DNA of 64,000 bases, taken from NCBI RefSeq assembly GCF_020892095.1, contig NZ_AP024845.1, positions 372,001 to 436,000 of the forward strand. Direction: 5' to 3'. The stretch comes from Claveliimonas bilis. Lineage in GTDB: Bacteria; Bacillota; Clostridia; Lachnospirales; Lachnospiraceae. Position numbers and translations under genes: made by a program. Shown here one piece after another: positions 43,304 to 52,879 of the stretch (positions are counted from its first letter, which is position 1; the number at the start of each line of letters is the position of its first letter). Below the pieces are notes generated by a model. That model did not search any database, was not told the DNA's origin, and saw only the letters and a program-made list of their open reading frames with translations.

Positions 43304-44165
43304 GACTCAGCCTTCCTTTCCATTTTGCCAGTACACTGCGTGACTCGCTTTTTTTATTCTGTATATCTTCAAGATACTCCCGAAGTTTTTCCTTCGAAAT
43401 ATTTCTGTCCAGTCTTCCTCCCTGGGCTACGGAAACATATCCTGTCTCTTCTGACACAACAATGATCAGCGCATCACTCACTTCACTCATGCCGACTGCA
43501 GCCCGGTGCCTTGTTCCGAGATCCTTACTAAGTCCCATATTATCCGATAAAGGCAGATAGCACGTTGCTGAAACAATTCGATCATTTCTTATAATAATAG
43601 CACCGTCATGAAGCGGAGTGTTGTGTTCAAAAATATTGACAAGGACCTGGCTTGATACAATACAGTCCATTCGAATCCCGGTACTTTCATACTCCGTCAG
43701 TTTGATCGCCTGCTCCACAACAATCAGGGCACCTGTCTTAGCCCGCCCCATAATATAGGAAGCTTCCACAATTCCATCAATTGTCGCCTCACTGAACCTG
43801 CCCTTATCCTTTGCGCTTTCAAAAGGTACAACTGCCGCAATAAATTTTCTCTCTCCCAATTTTTCCAACGCGCGGCGCAGCTCCGGCTGAAACACTACTA
43901 TGATGACTGTTGCAAGAACAGTAAGTGAATTTTTCGCCAGCCATAATATCGTATGCATCTGAAAGACAAACGCCAAAAGAATGAATACACCAAGAACCAC
44001 AATTCCCTTCAGCAGCATCCAAGCTTTCGTGTTTTTGATCCAGATCATCAGCTGATAAACAAGAAACGCAATAATAATAATTTCAATAATATCTGTAATA
44101 TGCATTTCCGGAAAATAAGAGCCTTTTATGTATCTGTCAAAAAACTGTGTGATCCTTGCTTCCAT
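43281..44165 (-). CDS. cdaA: Diadenylate cyclase CdaA
   Basis: This 294-aa protein makes c-di-AMP from two ATP. Three membrane segments (about 25-90) precede the DAC domain, which carries the DGA motif at 187-189 and the GTRHRAA block at 217-223. Both catalytic motifs are intact. c-di-AMP controls potassium and osmolyte balance and links to wall strength in Firmicutes. The gene lies in an operon with two unknown membrane proteins upstream and cdaR overlapping downstream. The ATG follows a GGGGGTG site. Confidence 0.95.
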   Translation of the reverse strand: MEARITQFFDRYIKGSYFPEMHITDIIEIIIIAFLVYQLMIWIKNTKAWMLLKGIVVLGVFILLAFVFQMHTILWLAKNSLTVLATVIIVVFQPELRRALEKLGERKFIAAVVPFESAKDKGRFSEATIDGIVEASYIMGRAKTGALIVVEQAIKLTEYESTGIRMDCIVSSQVLVNIFEHNTPLHDGAIIIRNDRIVSATCYLPLSDNMGLSKDLGTRHRAAVGMSEVSDALIIVVSEETGYVSVAQGGRLDRNISKEKLREYLEDIQNKKSESRSVLAKWKGRLSHEKKSDE

Positions 44166-44206
44166 TCTTTCACCCCCTATCTTTTTAATCTGGCGGAATC
44201 AGATCT

Positions 44207-45349
44207 CTATTTTTCGTTATCATCATTATCCAGATTCAGCTCCTCCCGGAGAACCTTCGTTAGCAGAAGATGTTCTGTATTCCCCTCAATCTTACTGCTC
44301 TTTTTCTTAGGCGCACGTTTCCTTTTCTCAGGAACCGCCTCTCCTGGTTCCCGGACGCTTTGTTCCCGGGCATTCTTTTTCCGGATTTCTTCCGTATCGA
44401 TAATTTCTGTTTCCTGGCTTTCTCCCCTCTTATTAATGCGCTTAACTGTTTTTTCCGGCGCACTTACCACAATCTTAGGAACCGCCTTGACGTAGTAATA
44501 ATATTCATCGTCTTCATACTGTACACTCTCACATCTGGAATAATCCACAGAAAAGAACAGAAATTCCAAAACAAGCCCTACAATAACAGCTGCAATATTT
44601 CCGAGAATCAATTCCAGATATGACACTTTTACACCCAACATCATGCTTCCCGCAAATACAATCGCAATACCGGCAACAGCACCGGCTGCCACAGCAGTTT
44701 TCCAGGCATAATTAATCGCCATCCGGCGCACGGTATACACAAGCAGCAAAACAATAATAAAAGCAAACACAGACACGATCATTTCTTTATTTTGAAATAC
44801 CTGCTGTGCATAGGAAGTTACCTGTGAGATCATTCCTGCTGCTCCTTCTCCTTTCAGAGAAGAGGCCGCTTCCTTCAGGTAATCGATCATATAAAATACA
44901 ATTGTTCCGAATATGATCGGAACTGCATATACCGGAGTCCCTACAAGGCCAAAGGCTATCGGGATCACATAAGGAATTTTCAGCATAAATGCCAGCGGCG
45001 TCAGAAGCACCACCAAAGCCGTCTTGGGACTGAACCGAAGATAAAAAATGAACATGATCAAAAAGATAACTGCTGTAACAGCCATGATTCCCACTGACAC
45101 TGCCGTCATCTGTACCAGAATCAACACCGCCGCTGCAAGAACAGTCACGATCATTGGCAAAAATGCACAGATCACAGAAACTCCTAATGTAATCAGAGGA
45201 TTAGAGAGCAATTTCATAAATCCCATATTATGATTGATCATATAGAACGTCAGCAAAGCAACAATAAACTGAAGCGCTTTATTGATATATTTGGAATTTT
45301 TAGCATAAAACTGCTGTATCTCTCCTCGCAACACATATAAATTGTCCAT
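44207..45349 (-). CDS. Polytopic membrane protein of unknown function
   Basis: I do not recognise the family. The 380-aa protein has about 8-9 hydrophobic segments over residues 25-270 and then a soluble, charged tail of about 100 residues with EKTVKRINKRG and a KRKRAPKKKSSK basic patch, presumably cytoplasmic. Its start overlaps the stop of the 132-aa gene by one base (TAATG), and cdaA follows 41 bases after it, so all are co-transcribed. A link to c-di-AMP signalling or wall growth is suggested only by position. Confidence 0.75.
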   Translation of the reverse strand: MDNLYVLRGEIQQFYAKNSKYINKALQFIVALLTFYMINHNMGFMKLLSNPLITLGVSVICAFLPMIVTVLAAAVLILVQMTAVSVGIMAVTAVIFLIMFIFYLRFSPKTALVVLLTPLAFMLKIPYVIPIAFGLVGTPVYAVPIIFGTIVFYMIDYLKEAASSLKGEGAAGMISQVTSYAQQVFQNKEMIVSVFAFIIVLLLVYTVRRMAINYAWKTAVAAGAVAGIAIVFAGSMMLGVKVSYLELILGNIAAVIVGLVLEFLFFSVDYSRCESVQYEDDEYYYYVKAVPKIVVSAPEKTVKRINKRGESQETEIIDTEEIRKKNAREQSVREPGEAVPEKRKRAPKKKSSKIEGNTEHLLLTKVLREELNLDNDDNEK

Positions 45350-45747
45350 TATTCTTTGTTCTCCTTTTCATATATCTTCAATAAGCGGATCAGTCCGTGG
45401 TTATACCTTTTCATACGCATCCGGGCATCCCGGTGTTTTCCGCCTGCAATCTTTCTTGTCACAAGAATTGTCACAATAAGAGCCGCCACATAAGCCACAA
45501 CAGCTACTGCCGCAAGCACCAACATTGTAGTCAACGTCAGATTTTCCAGCAAACTGTTCATTGCTGCCAGACCAATCAATAGAATAACGCATCCATATCC
45601 CACTGTTGTCCACAAAATTGTTGCAACCGTTTTCATACTTATGTAGTCCTTTTTATAATATGCGCTGATCTTCATATCTTCTCTGCCTTCCTTTTGTTCA
45701 TACAGCGCAAGTTTTGTCATCAGTCTGACTTTTCGTTTATCTAACAT
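45349..45747 (-). CDS. Small two-segment membrane protein of unknown function
   Basis: This 132-aa protein has a basic N-terminal stretch, two hydrophobic segments (about 40-65 and 73-95), and a basic C-terminal tail (KRYNHGLIRLLKIYEKENKE). There is no enzyme motif. It is the first gene of the cdaA operon, behind a good promoter and a GAGGTG site, and its stop overlaps the next start. Confidence 0.75.
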   Translation of the reverse strand: MLDKRKVRLMTKLALYEQKEGREDMKISAYYKKDYISMKTVATILWTTVGYGCVILLIGLAAMNSLLENLTLTTMLVLAAVAVVAYVAALIVTILVTRKIAGGKHRDARMRMKRYNHGLIRLLKIYEKENKE

Positions 45748-45794
45748 ATTTCACCTCAAAGAGAACCATAGTCACAGATTTACTCATTATTCTC

Positions 45795-45823
45795 AGTATA
45801 TCAAATCTCAGTATCCTTGTCCA
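45795..45823 (-). promoter_or_regulatory. Predicted promoter of the cdaA operon
   Basis: The -35 TGGACA (45818-45823) and -10 TATACT (45795-45800) are 17 bp apart on the minus strand. The -35 box lies in the last codons of comF. The genes that follow are spaced closely down to the terminator at 37341-37388, so this promoter may serve eight genes. Confidence 0.6.
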
Positions 45824-46527
45824 ATACTTATAGTTAAAAAGTAGACTTTTTCAGCTCCGGCCTTTTTCAGGCTTCTGGCGGCGCTGTCTATCGTATTTCC
45901 GGTAGTGTAAATATCATCCACCAGAAGCACATTCCTTCCGGAAAGCTCCTTTCCGGTCCACCAAAAAGCATTTTTCAAATTTTCCCGCCGCTCCCGATTC
46001 CCAAGTTCTTTCTGCGGAATCGTATCAACCGTCCGCTGCAGATGAACCGTATCCGCCATTATCCCAAGCAGCTGTGAAAGCCCTTCCGCCAGGAGGTCGG
46101 CCTGATTAAATCCCCTTTGCTTTTTCCTCTTTCTGCTCAATGGAATGGGAATAATAAGAGAAATCCGCCATCCAACTACATATTTCCCGAATTTTTTTGC
46201 CAGTTCTTCTGCGTAAAACTGACTGTATATCCTTCTATTCTGATATTTAAATCGGTAGATGGAAGTTCTTACCTGTTTTTCATGTTTCCAAAGCGAAAGA
46301 CCTCTCTCATAAAAATGCCGGGTATGGAGACAGTCAAAACAGTATTCGCTGCTCTCACTCCTTACAGGCTTCCCACATTTTTTACAGCGCGGTTCCCGGA
46401 TATACCACACCTCTCTGGCACAGGTCCTGCAAATTCTTCTTTCTGTCACCTCGCCGCAAAAGGGACAAGTGTGGGGATAGAGAAGATCCAGTATCTTCTC
46501 CCCCGCCTTTTTTAACATTTTCTTCAT
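45808..46527 (-). CDS. comF: ComF family phosphoribosyltransferase-like protein
   Basis: This 239-aa protein has two zinc-ribbon cysteine sets near the N-terminus (CPFCGEV with CRTC, and CKKCGKP with CFDC) and a C-terminal phosphoribosyltransferase fold with VLLVDDIYTTGNT near residue 200. ComF proteins are linked to DNA uptake and to loading of recombination and replication factors. The gene starts 6 bases after the recD2 stop and has no clear ribosome binding site, so it is probably translated by coupling. Confidence 0.9.
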   Translation of the reverse strand: MKKMLKKAGEKILDLLYPHTCPFCGEVTERRICRTCAREVWYIREPRCKKCGKPVRSESSEYCFDCLHTRHFYERGLSLWKHEKQVRTSIYRFKYQNRRIYSQFYAEELAKKFGKYVVGWRISLIIPIPLSRKRKKQRGFNQADLLAEGLSQLLGIMADTVHLQRTVDTIPQKELGNRERRENLKNAFWWTGKELSGRNVLLVDDIYTTGNTIDSAARSLKKAGAEKVYFLTISIGQGY

Positions 46528-46533
46528 TTTTGT

Positions 46534-48750
46534 TTACTGGCAAAATTCACGGATCCGCTCTGAAAGACTTGTATTTCTGTTCTGCTCACTGATATTCTGT
46601 ATCATATCCTGAAATACAGTCTCACTTCCCACAATCGTCACACATTTTTTCGCCCTTGTCACTGCCGTATACAGAAGATTCCTGTTATAGAGCTGCCGCG
46701 GCCCTGACAAAAGGGGCATCACTACTGCCGGATACTCGCTTCCCTGGGATTTATGGATCGTGATGGCATAAGCCAGCTCCAGCTCATCCAGCATTTCAAA
46801 AGGGTATGTAACAACACGATGTTCGTCATACTCTACGGACATAGTCTCTTCATAGGAATTAATCTCTTTTACAATTCCCATATCGCCGTTAAATATTCCC
46901 ACACCTTTATCTATCGTCATACCATATCTTGTTGTAATTTCCCACTCCAGCTGATAGTTGTTTTTAATCTGCATCACCTTATCGCCGGTACGAAACTTTT
47001 TTTCTCCATACTCTTTCTCCGCTTTGGACGGTGCCGGAGGATTGAGATATTCCTGAAGAATATGATTTAAACGCTCCACCCCAAGGAGTCCCTTTCTCAT
47101 AGGCGTCAATACCTGTATGTCATAAGGCTCCGCCTGTACATACCCAGGCAGCTTCTTCTGGATCAGAGTCAGAAGTACACTGATGATAGTATTGGCATCC
47201 TGACGTTTCAAAAAGAAGAAATCTCTGCTTTTATTGTCCAGGATGACGGCTTCGCCCCGGTTGATCTTATGAGCATTTACTACAATATCGCTCTCCTGCG
47301 CCTGACGGAAGATCTTTGTCAGCATAACTACAGAAAAGCAATGGGAAGCCAGCATATCTTTCAGCACACTTCCAGGCCCCACAGAGGGCAGCTGGTTCGC
47401 GTCTCCCACAAGAACAAGCCTTGTACCCACACTTACAGCACGCAGAAGGGCATGCATCAAAGGGAGATCCACCATGGACATTTCATCGATAATAATGACG
47501 TCCGCCTCCAAAGGATTTTCCTCATTTCTCTGAAAACCGCCGGAAGGACCATCCTCTTCCGGCGCTCCTGCTACTTCCAGCAGGCGATGGATCGTCTGGG
47601 CTTCGCATCCTGTTGTTTCAGTCATTCTCTTGGCCGCCCGCCCCGTGGGCGCTGCCAGACAGATATCCAGCCCTTCACTTTCAAAATAGCGGATCATAGC
47701 ATTGATGGTAGTGGTCTTTCCTGTTCCGGGTCCGCCGGTCAGAATGAACACTCCCCTTCTCACTGCCTCCACCACGGCAGTCCTCTGGCGTTCATCCAGC
47801 GGCATGTCCATATTTTTTTCAATCGCCTGCAGGCGACGGAGTACCGCCGCCTCTGAAATGTCGCTGCTGATATTCAGATCATGGAGCATCTTTGCCGTAT
47901 TCAGTTCCATGTAATAGTAATTAGACGGGTATACTCTTCTATCATTTTCCCCTTCCTTCAGCACAATCTTTCTCTCCATTGCCAGATCCATAAGGTATTT
48001 CTCAATATGCTGAATCTCTACTTCCAGAAGATCCCCTGCGCGTCTTAGAAGCACCTGCTCCGGCAAATAAACATGTCCCTCTGCCACGCTCTGAAGAAGT
48101 GTATAAAAAATACCGCTCCGTATCCGGTAATCCGAATCTGTATGGATACCTATTTTCCGTGCGATCTCATCCGCCGTTTTAAATCCCACGCCGGAAATAT
48201 CATCTGCCATCTGATAAGGATTTTCCTCCATAACCCGGTAAATGCGATTCCCGTAATATTGATAGATCTTTGCCGCAAGAGAAGTGGAAATTCCATATTT
48301 CTGCAGATAGATCATCGCCTGTCTCATGTCCTTCTTTTCCTCTACCTGCTGTGCAATTTCTCTTGCTTTTCTCTCACTGATCCCTTTTACCTCTGCCAGC
48401 CTTTCCGGCTCTTCTTCAATAATGCGAAAGGTATCTTCCTTAAATTTTCTCACGATCCTTCCCGCCAGAGCTGCACCCAGCCCTTTGATGGCTCCGGATC
48501 CCAGATAACGCTCAATGGAAATGAGATCCTCCATTTCGCAGACTTCCGAAGTTTTTACCTGCAGCTGCATGCCGTACAGGGAATGCAGCACATATTCTCC
48601 TGTCAGCTTCAGAAGCTCTCCTTCTCCGATGTAAGGAAATGTTCCCACACATGTCAGATCTCCGTCCTCATTATTCAAATTGAATACCGTATATCCATTA
48701 TCCTCATTCCGGAAGACAATGTGCTCCACGTATCCTTTTATCTCCTCCAT
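46534..48750 (-). CDS. recD2: RecD2-type ATP-dependent DNA helicase
   Basis: About 738 aa. This superfamily 1B 5'-3' helicase acts without RecBC. The N-terminal third holds the helix-hairpin-helix repeats of the RecD2 group. The motor has Walker A GGPGTGKTTTINA near residue 350, VIIIDEMSMVD as motif II, and AYAITIHKSQGSEYP near the C-terminus. I choose the ATG at 48750, where MEEIKGYVEHI begins as in relatives and GAGG precedes it; the TTG at 48789 has no support. It lies close behind the mreB terminator and before comF. Confidence 0.92.
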   Translation of the reverse strand: MEEIKGYVEHIVFRNEDNGYTVFNLNNEDGDLTCVGTFPYIGEGELLKLTGEYVLHSLYGMQLQVKTSEVCEMEDLISIERYLGSGAIKGLGAALAGRIVRKFKEDTFRIIEEEPERLAEVKGISERKAREIAQQVEEKKDMRQAMIYLQKYGISTSLAAKIYQYYGNRIYRVMEENPYQMADDISGVGFKTADEIARKIGIHTDSDYRIRSGIFYTLLQSVAEGHVYLPEQVLLRRAGDLLEVEIQHIEKYLMDLAMERKIVLKEGENDRRVYPSNYYYMELNTAKMLHDLNISSDISEAAVLRRLQAIEKNMDMPLDERQRTAVVEAVRRGVFILTGGPGTGKTTTINAMIRYFESEGLDICLAAPTGRAAKRMTETTGCEAQTIHRLLEVAGAPEEDGPSGGFQRNEENPLEADVIIIDEMSMVDLPLMHALLRAVSVGTRLVLVGDANQLPSVGPGSVLKDMLASHCFSVVMLTKIFRQAQESDIVVNAHKINRGEAVILDNKSRDFFFLKRQDANTIISVLLTLIQKKLPGYVQAEPYDIQVLTPMRKGLLGVERLNHILQEYLNPPAPSKAEKEYGEKKFRTGDKVMQIKNNYQLEWEITTRYGMTIDKGVGIFNGDMGIVKEINSYEETMSVEYDEHRVVTYPFEMLDELELAYAITIHKSQGSEYPAVVMPLLSGPRQLYNRNLLYTAVTRAKKCVTIVGSETVFQDMIQNISEQNRNTSLSERIREFCQ

Positions 48751-48793
48751 ATATCCTCTTTCATCTTCCTTTCGCCAGGATTGCACCAAATGG

Positions 48794-48825
48794 AAAAAAA
48801 GCCGCCGGAAATGCCTTCCGCCGGC
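48794..48825 (-). terminator. Rho-independent terminator after mreB
   Basis: On the minus strand GCCGGCGGAA and TTCCGGCGGC form a GC-rich stem with one mismatch around a short loop, followed directly by seven T. Confidence 0.8.
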
Positions 48826-48879
48826 AATTTAACTCTCTTTTCAGGATCGCTTTCCTGAAATTCATCTTTCTGAAATCTC

Positions 48880-49869
48880 TTACAGTTCTTTTCGCCCGCT
48901 TAAAAATTCCACAAACTGTCCGGTACCGATAGCCACTACTTTCATCGGATCTTCCGCTGTCATCGTATTGATACCGGTACGCTCTTCGATCAATTCTTCC
49001 AGCCCCCGCAGCATAGCTCCGCCGCCGGTCAGAACGATCCCCCTGTCAAGAATATCAGCTGACAGTTCCGGAGGAGTACGTTCAAGCACACTGATAACAG
49101 CCTCTACAATCTGGCTCGTCGTTTCGCGAAGCGCCTCCTCTGTTTCTGATGAAGTTACGGTCACTGTCTTTGGAAGTCCGGTAACAAGGTTCCTTCCTCT
49201 CACCTCCATAGACTCTTCCTCCACCAGAGGATAGGTTGTACCAATTTTGATCTTAATATCTTCTGCAGTTCTCTCACCGATCAGAAGATTATGTTTCTTT
49301 CTCATATAGCGGACAATTGCTTCGTCAAAATCATCTCCTGCAATCTTTATGGAGGTATTGACTACTGTTCCTCCAAGAGAGATCACAGCAATATCCGATG
49401 TCCCGCCTCCGATATCAACGATCATATTTCCGCATGGCTTGGAAATATCAATTCCGGCGCCGATGGCCGCTGCAACCGGCTCCTCGATCAGCAGAACTTC
49501 TCTTGCGCCTGCAGCATAGGTTGCCTCTTCCACCGCTTTCTTCTCTACTTCTGTCACCCCGCTGGGCACACAGATACTGATTCTCGGCTTCTTAAATGTG
49601 CGGCGCCCCATGGCTTTCTGCACAAAATATTTGATCATTTTTTCGGTAACTGTATAATCCGAGATCACTCCCTGCCGCAGCGGCCGAACTGCCACAATAT
49701 TTCCCGGAGTTCTCCCAAGCATAAGTCTTGCTTCTTCTCCAATCGCCTTAATGGCATTTGTATCTCTGTCAAATGCAACGACAGATGGCTCCTTTAAAAT
49801 AACGCCCTTACCTTTTACATATACGAGGACGCTCGCTGTCCCTAAATCAATTCCGATATCTACTGACAT
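48880..49869 (-). CDS. mreB: Rod-shape-determining protein MreB/Mbl
   Basis: About 329 aa. This actin-like ATPase guides lateral wall synthesis in rod or ovoid cells. The phosphate 1 motif GIDLGTASVLVYVKG lies at the N-terminus, phosphate 2 DIGGGTSDIAVISLGG near residue 155, and the adenosine motif LTGGGAMLRGLEEL near 285. I take the ATG at 49869 with AAAGGGG upstream; the TTG two codons earlier is too close to that site. It stands alone without mreC and mreD, has its own promoter and terminator, and may be an Mbl-type paralogue. Confidence 0.92.
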   Translation of the reverse strand: MSVDIGIDLGTASVLVYVKGKGVILKEPSVVAFDRDTNAIKAIGEEARLMLGRTPGNIVAVRPLRQGVISDYTVTEKMIKYFVQKAMGRRTFKKPRISICVPSGVTEVEKKAVEEATYAAGAREVLLIEEPVAAAIGAGIDISKPCGNMIVDIGGGTSDIAVISLGGTVVNTSIKIAGDDFDEAIVRYMRKKHNLLIGERTAEDIKIKIGTTYPLVEEESMEVRGRNLVTGLPKTVTVTSSETEEALRETTSQIVEAVISVLERTPPELSADILDRGIVLTGGGAMLRGLEELIEERTGINTMTAEDPMKVVAIGTGQFVEFLSGRKEL

Positions 49870-49979
49870 CTTCAAATTCCCCTTTCATTTGAGTTATTTA
49901 TGTCATTTCGTCCCTCATACATCTTTTGTTTGATTATCCCTCATTCACGGATAATATACACCCTCTATGGGCATTTACC

Positions 49980-50008
49980 ATTATAATCAAATTTCCTCAA
50001 AATGGAAA
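49980..50008 (-). promoter_or_regulatory. Predicted mreB promoter
   Basis: The -10 TATAAT (49980-49985) is a consensus match and the -35 TTTCCA (50003-50008) is weak, with a 17-bp spacer on the minus strand. It leaves a leader of about 100 bases before mreB. Confidence 0.45.
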
Positions 50009-50022
50009 GAGTTTTTTTTCGC

Positions 50023-52866
50023 CTATTTTCTCAGCATCATATCAATATATTTGCCGGTGTAGGACGCCGGATTTTGGGCTATTTCTTCCGGCGTACCGGA
50101 TGCAACGACCGTACCCCCGCCGTCTCCTCCTTCCGGTCCGATATCGATAATATAATCCGCTGTCTTAATAACATCCAGATTATGCTCAATAACCAGAACC
50201 GTATTTCCGTCAGAAGCCAGCCTTCTCAAAATTTCTGTCAGCTTATGCACATCTGCAAAATGAAGTCCTGTCGTTGGCTCATCCAAGATATAGATCGTCT
50301 TTCCCGTGCTCCGCTTGCTCAGCTCTGCCGCCAGCTTGATTCTCTGTGCCTCTCCTCCGGAAAGTGTTGTGGATGGCTGTCCCAGCCGAATATAGGAAAG
50401 TCCCACATCATACAGTGTTTCCATTTTCCGTCGGATACTCGGCACATGTTCAAAAAATTCCAGCGCCTCCTCCACTGTCATATTCAGTACATCATAAATA
50501 TTTTTTCCCTTATAGCGTACCTCAAGCGTCTCTCTGTTATAGCGCTTTCCCCCGCAGACCTCACAGGGGACATAGACATCCGGAAGAAAATGCATCTCTA
50601 TCTTCAAAATACCGTCGCCGCTGCAGGCTTCACACCGTCCGCCCTTTACGTTAAAACTGAATCTTCCTTTTTTGTATCCTCTGGCTTTTGCATCCGGAGT
50701 TGCCGCAAAAAGATCCCTGATCAGATCAAAAACTCCTGTATAGGTAGCCGGATTGGATCTTGGCGTACGGCCGATGGGAGACTGATCGATCGCGATCACT
50801 TTATCAAGCTGATCTATTCCCTGGATTTCTTTGTGTTTTCCCGGAATGGTTCTGGCACGGTTCAGCTCCTTTGCCAGACGCTTATACAGGATTTCATTTA
50901 CAAGCGAACTTTTCCCGGATCCGGACACACCGGTAACACATGTCATAACTCCCAGCGGAATATCTACGTCGATATTCTTCAGATTATTTTCCTGCGCACC
51001 GATCACCTTCAGCCATCCGGTGGGCGTTTTCCGCTCTTCCGGTACCGGAATTTTCATCCTACCACTTAAATATGCACCGGTTATGGAATTTTTATTCCTC
51101 ATAATTTCTTTTGCGGTTCCCTGTGCCACCACTTCTCCGCCGTGCTCTCCGGCTCCCGGACCGATATCTACAATATGATCCGCTTCCAGCATGGTATCCT
51201 CATCATGCTCTACCACAATAACGGAATTTCCAAGATCCCGCAGATGCTTCAGTGTGGCAAGCAGCTTGTCATTGTCCCTTTGGTGAAGACCGATACTGGG
51301 CTCATCCAAAATATAAGCTACCCCTACCAGACCGGAACCGATCTGTGTGGCAAGACGGATCCGCTGCGCTTCTCCTCCGGAAAGCGAGCCTGTCGCCCTG
51401 GAGAGCGTCAGATAATCCAGTCCCACATCCATCAAAAACTGTATCCTGGCCTGAATTTCCTTCAGGATCTGTCCGCCGATCAGCAGCTGTTGATGAGTCA
51501 GCTCCAGTTCTTTCAGAAAATGCTGAAGCTTTTCCACAGAAAAGGCTGTGATCTCCGCAATGTTTTTATTTCCCACCGTCACTGCAAGCGATTCCTTTTT
51601 TAATCTCTGCCCTTTACACTCATGACAGGGGGTAATCCGCATAAACGTCTCATATTCAGCCTTTGTAATCTCGGAAGAAGTTTCCCGGTACCGCCGTTCC
51701 ACGCTCCGTATCAGACCTTCAAATGCCACATCATAAATTCCTTCTCCCCGCTGTCCGCGGTAATGAACTTTTACTTCCTTCCCGTTTGTACCATAAATGA
51801 GAATGTCATGTATTTTCTTTGGATAATCCTTAAAAGGCGTGGCAAGGGAAAAATCATATTCCTTTGCCAGAGCTTCCAGGATCGCTCTTGTATAACTTCC
51901 TTTGTCGGTACAGGACTGCCATCCAAGTACAACAATAGCCCCTTCGTCAATACTTAAATTCTTATCCGGTATCATAAGATCTTCATCAAATTCCATTTTG
52001 TACCCAAGTCCATAACATTCCGGGCAGGCGCCAAAAGGATTATTGAACGAAAAGCTTCTGGGTTCAATCTCATCAATACTGATCCCACAATCCGGGCAGG
52101 CAAAACTCTGGCTGAAATTGATGGGTTCTCCGCCAATAACGTCTACTACCAGAAGTCCTTCAGCCAGGTGAAGAACATTTTCTACAGAATCCGTCAGACG
52201 CTTTTCAATCCCGGGCCGTACCACAAGGCGGTCTACAATAATTTCGATATTATGTTTGATATTTTTATCCAGTGAAATTTCCTCGGAAAGTTCATACAAA
52301 TTTCCATCTACTCTCACACGGACATACCCGCTCTTTTTCGCTCTCTCAAAAAGCTTAGCATGGGTACCTTTTCTCCCCCGCACTACCGGCGCCAGAAGCT
52401 GGATCTTTGTACGCTCCGGAAGAGCCATAATCTGATCCACCATCTGATCCACTGTCTGCTTTTTGATCTCTCTCCCGCACTTTGGACAGTGGGGAATCCC
52501 GATCCTTGCATAGAGAAGGCGGAAATAATCATAAATCTCTGTCACAGTTCCCACTGTGGATCTTGGATTCCGGTTTGTCGATTTCTGATCGATAGATATG
52601 GCCGGAGAAAGCCCTTCAATACTTTCCACATCCGGTTTTTCCATCTGTCCTAAAAACTGTCTCGCATAGGACGAAAGAGATTCCATATATCTTCTCTGAC
52701 CTTCCGCATAAATCGTATCAAAAGCCAGGGAAGATTTTCCCGAGCCGGACAGTCCGGTAAGAACCACCAGCTCATTTCGCGGAATGTCCAGATCTATATT
52801 TTTCAGATTATGCTCATTGGCACCTCTGATTTTAATGTATTGTCTGTTTGTTTTCTCTGCTGCCAT
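50023..52866 (-). CDS. uvrA: Excinuclease ABC subunit A
   Basis: This 947-aa ATPase scans DNA for bulky lesions and loads UvrB. It has two ABC cassettes: the first with [14 protein letters not shown] near residue 38 and the second with [13 protein letters not shown] near 645. Two LSGGEAQRI signatures and zinc-finger cysteines (CPKCG, CPDCG, and CEAC with CEVCGGKRY) are also visible. Length is normal. It follows uvrB by 13 bases with an AAGGAG site, so the pair form an operon. No clear terminator follows it before mreB. Confidence 0.97.
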   Translation of the reverse strand: MAAEKTNRQYIKIRGANEHNLKNIDLDIPRNELVVLTGLSGSGKSSLAFDTIYAEGQRRYMESLSSYARQFLGQMEKPDVESIEGLSPAISIDQKSTNRNPRSTVGTVTEIYDYFRLLYARIGIPHCPKCGREIKKQTVDQMVDQIMALPERTKIQLLAPVVRGRKGTHAKLFERAKKSGYVRVRVDGNLYELSEEISLDKNIKHNIEIIVDRLVVRPGIEKRLTDSVENVLHLAEGLLVVDVIGGEPINFSQSFACPDCGISIDEIEPRSFSFNNPFGACPECYGLGYKMEFDEDLMIPDKNLSIDEGAIVVLGWQSCTDKGSYTRAILEALAKEYDFSLATPFKDYPKKIHDILIYGTNGKEVKVHYRGQRGEGIYDVAFEGLIRSVERRYRETSSEITKAEYETFMRITPCHECKGQRLKKESLAVTVGNKNIAEITAFSVEKLQHFLKELELTHQQLLIGGQILKEIQARIQFLMDVGLDYLTLSRATGSLSGGEAQRIRLATQIGSGLVGVAYILDEPSIGLHQRDNDKLLATLKHLRDLGNSVIVVEHDEDTMLEADHIVDIGPGAGEHGGEVVAQGTAKEIMRNKNSITGAYLSGRMKIPVPEERKTPTGWLKVIGAQENNLKNIDVDIPLGVMTCVTGVSGSGKSSLVNEILYKRLAKELNRARTIPGKHKEIQGIDQLDKVIAIDQSPIGRTPRSNPATYTGVFDLIRDLFAATPDAKARGYKKGRFSFNVKGGRCEACSGDGILKIEMHFLPDVYVPCEVCGGKRYNRETLEVRYKGKNIYDVLNMTVEEALEFFEHVPSIRRKMETLYDVGLSYIRLGQPSTTLSGGEAQRIKLAAELSKRSTGKTIYILDEPTTGLHFADVHKLTEILRRLASDGNTVLVIEHNLDVIKTADYIIDIGPEGGDGGGTVVASGTPEEIAQNPASYTGKYIDMMLRK

Positions 52867-52879
52867 TTTATGCTCCTTC

